In this document: positions 61,664 through 64,000 of the stretch, in pieces
How the letters are laid out: every line of letters begins with the position of its first letter
How positions within the stretch are numbered: the stretch's first letter is position 1
Source of the DNA: Pseudorasbora parva
Taxonomy: Eukaryota > Chordata > Actinopteri > Cypriniformes > Gobionidae
Reading direction: 5' to 3'
DNA length: 64,000 nucleotides
Assembly: GCF_024679245.1 (NCBI RefSeq)
Contig: NC_090173.1
Span: forward strand, 49,268,876 to 49,332,875
Notes under the pieces: generated by a model
Databases searched by the model: none
Told to the model about the DNA's origin: nothing
The model's input: the letters and a program-made list of their open reading frames with translations, nothing else
Position numbers and translations under genes: made by a program

Positions 61664-63808
61664 ATATAGCTGCAAGCAGCCATTATCGGGGCCAAGCGCA
61701 AAGAAGAAGACAAGACATGCCAGCATGGCTGGAAGTCTCAAGCCAACTGCAACAATGAGCCATTAAGGACCTATTAAGTTGATTTTAGGCAAAATAGCAG
61801 TCAAATTTTAAATACAGTCAATAATAATGGTTTAATGGTTTATCACTTTCGACCAATAGGTGTCACTGTTACGAAACTGATGTGGTTTAGTCAGATTGAG
61901 ATGACAATGACACATGCAAAGTTTGGTGTCAATATGTCAAAGCATTGCAGAGATACAGCCTCAAGAGTAATTTTTGCATCATGGCTCAACTCTGTTGCAG
62001 TGGTATATGAAAACTGTTTTGTCTATCAATCCGAAATCCATAAGTATTTGTCAGCATGGTCTGAAGACGATACGGATCAATTTTGGTGAAAATCGGACAA
62101 ACGGTCTAGGATGAGTTTGAAAAAGTAGATTTTTAACAAATAACAAGATGGAGCACAGATATGTTTGCAAAATATGGCAAAATTGGTATCTATCTTCTCG
62201 GCATGAGCCAATGAATGTATTATGACCAGTCTCATTACAATAGGCTAATTTAATCAAAAGTTATTAGCATTTTTGTACATTTTATTACAACTTTTGACCA
62301 CAAGGTGGCGCTGCCCCGAAACTTTTTGAATATCTTCGGGACATAGAGCGGAAGACACATACCGAGTTTTGTAACGATACACTAGTGCATTCTTAAATTA
62401 TAGCATTAGCATTTTAAACCGTAATACTGCATTGAAGTCAATGGGAATTTCATGTTTTGTTTTATTATAGCGCCACCAAGAGGCACAATCCCACCAATTT
62501 TTTTATGTGTCCTCGTAGTGAGCCCATACATATGTGTGTCAAGTTTGGTGAAAATATTTCATTTTGTTTTGGAGTTATAGACATTTATATGAAAAAACAC
62601 GTAAAAAATGACTGACACCTGACTTTGATTGGATTTTACTACCCCTTACTATCAATATTTTGAGATTTGGGCATTAGCGTATAGCTATCGACCTATGTTT
62701 CCGAACTTCTGAGGCTGGTTTCGTCTCGATCGGACTAGCGGTTTCGAAGATATCAGCAAATGTTTTTTAAGCACTAAATTACAACTCTGCGCAAACCATA
62801 TGCCGAAACCTGGCAAGTCTGGTATCGTTGGAGTCGGCAAGGATTCAGGAGACCAAAAAACACACTCCCATCAAAATATGTCAACCACACCCAAAGTTAT
62901 AAGCGTTTGAAAAAAACAATTCTCCACTAGGTGGCGCTGTTTCGAAACTTCTCAGGCTACTTCAGGGCATCGTGGTGATGACCCATACCAAGTTTCATAA
63001 CAATCTGTTCATGCGTTCATAAAATACAGCATTTTTGCACATAATTCAAAATGGCCGACATCCAAAATGGCCGACATGGTAAAATTGGATATCAGTCGAC
63101 TCGGCATGACGCCCTGAATCTAATGAGACCAATTTTATGATTTTTGGATAAACGGTTCAGAAGTTATAAGCCAAAATAGGCATTTTTCGTATCTCCGGAC
63201 AGGTAGGTGGCGCTGCGCCGAAACGCTGCATGTTGCTTCAAGTCATGCTTGTGATGACATGTACCAAGGTTGGTTTGAATACGATAAAGCGTTGCGGAGA
63301 TATAGCCTTTAGTGTGTTTTTGCAACCTCCACGTAAAATTTGTTTGTGCGTTTATTGAAAACGATTGGACGAATCAACTTGAATTCCATAACTTTTTGTC
63401 AACATGCTCTGAAGATGATCTGTTTCAATTTTCGTGAAAATCGGAGCAACGGCCTAGGAGGAGTTCGAAAAAGTAGGTTTTTCAGAAAATTCAAAATGGC
63501 GGGAAAATTTGCATACCGGAAAATGACATCATAGGGTGAAATCGAATCGGCTTGAGCCAAGGAATCCGATGAAAAAAGAATTTTGTTTCTAGCCCTTAGG
63601 GGTCAAAAGTTATAAGCATAAATATGAGTGAAACTTTGGACAGGTGGTGGCGCTAGAGGGATTGAGTTAGAGGCACCAAATTTGCTATAGTGACAGCTCA
63701 GACTGGCCTCTATGAGTGTGCCAAATTTCACAACTTTTTACCATACGGTTCTATGGGCTGCCAGAGACTCCTATGGCGGAAGAAGAAGAAGAAGAAGCAG
63801 AATAATAA
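61664..63808 (+). repeat. Array unit 13
   Basis: 2,145 bp. Full start, major type, no hairpin terminus. Private GAAAAAAACAATTC beside the CTCF-like motif. Confidence 0.95.
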
Positions 63809-64000
63809 ATATAGCTGCAAGCAGCCATTATCGGGGCCAAGCGCAAAGAAGAAGACAAGACATGCCAGCATGGCTGGAAGTCTCAAGCCAACTGCAACAA
63901 TGAGCCATTAAGGACCTATTAAGTTGATTTTAGGCAAAATAGCAGTCAAATTTTAAATACAGTCAATAATAATGGTTTAATGGTTTATCACTTTCGACCA
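63809..64000 (+). repeat. Array unit 14, partial
   Basis: The first 192 bp of another unit, identical in layout to unit 13 and cut by the window end. Confidence 0.95.

Larger units (their letters stand above)
35675..64000 (+). repeat. Macrosatellite: 13 full units plus one partial, about 2.15 kb each
   Basis: Direct tandem array with every unit in the same orientation, running past the window end. A canonical unit starts ATATAGCTGCAAGCAGCC then ATTATCGGGGCCAAGCGC. It ends with CTCCTATGGCGG, a GAA run and, in some units, a hairpin terminus finishing GGTGCTTGGCCCCTAA. Unit lengths range from 2,124 to 2,254 bp; most variation is in the GAA run and terminus. By eye, units differ at few positions, implying recent amplification or homogenisation. 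Inside a unit, diverged modules repeat the GGTGGCGCT core, the two clearest being about 445 bp apart from the next core. There is no open frame longer than about 100 codons. The original unit was probably a dispersed non-autonomous transposon. Confidence 0.97.

Noticed and set aside
35846..62089. Repeated open frames of 84, 64 and 68 codons in every array unit, as a possible protein family
   Set aside because: They recur because the units are near-identical copies. They lack domains, overlap on opposite strands, and align poorly to a coding pattern between the diverged modules inside a unit.
35675..64000. CRISPR-like or other spaced repeat system
   Set aside because: Units are over 2 kb with no short repeat/unique spacer alternation, and the DNA is vertebrate.

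Overview
This is vertebrate DNA, almost certainly from a bony fish and most likely a cyprinid-type teleost. The evidence is GT-AG split exons, a Tc1/mariner, hAT and TTAA-type transposon load typical of carp and zebrafish relatives, and long CA, GA, TA and CTGT microsatellites. No prokaryotic gene organisation, tRNA, rRNA or CRISPR array was seen.

Region 1 (1 to about 16.6 kb) is the 3' end of a FAM20C-type secretory-pathway kinase gene on the + strand. Three exons (325-406, 8671-8730, 10994-11258) join in phase and encode the C-terminal part of the kinase domain and the stop codon; the rest of the gene lies upstream of the window. The first intron holds a Tc1-like transposon (1262-7575), into which a Gmr1-like Ty3/gypsy retrotransposon (1836-7064) inserted in antisense. 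The retrotransposon has a complete gag-protease-integrase-RT-RNase H reading frame, but only 19 bp remain of its 5' LTR. The second intron holds a non-autonomous hAT element with a perfect 8-bp target duplication that ends 35 bp before the last exon.

Region 2 (about 11.3-35.6 kb) is 3' UTR and intergenic DNA rich in nested transposon remnants: a 14.1-15.8 kb inverted-repeat element containing another, hAT-like and TTAA-type MITEs, a deleted Tc1 copy (21.5-22.0 kb), and a 2-kb inverted-repeat element (22.36-24.34 kb) full of CCACCCTGTTAC motifs. A three-level nest also lies here: a CTGT microsatellite hit by a Tc1 element, which was hit by a MITE, each with its target duplication. A GC-rich stretch near 28.5-29.35 kb could be a promoter or first exon of another gene, but I cannot identify it.

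Region 3 (35,675 to the end) is the most striking part: a head-to-tail macrosatellite of thirteen complete units of about 2.1-2.25 kb plus the start of a fourteenth, running off the window. Units are nearly identical but fall into subtypes with mosaic patches, and their junctions come in three classes differing by a GC-rich hairpin terminus. Each unit is built from older diverged modules carrying a GGTGGCGCT core. Every complete unit has one exact match to the CTCF core consensus in the same orientation, plus paired YY1-like ATGGCC/ATGGCG motifs. That combination recalls the mammalian macrosatellite DXZ4. This is inference from sequence and needs occupancy data. I see no convincing protein-coding gene in the array.
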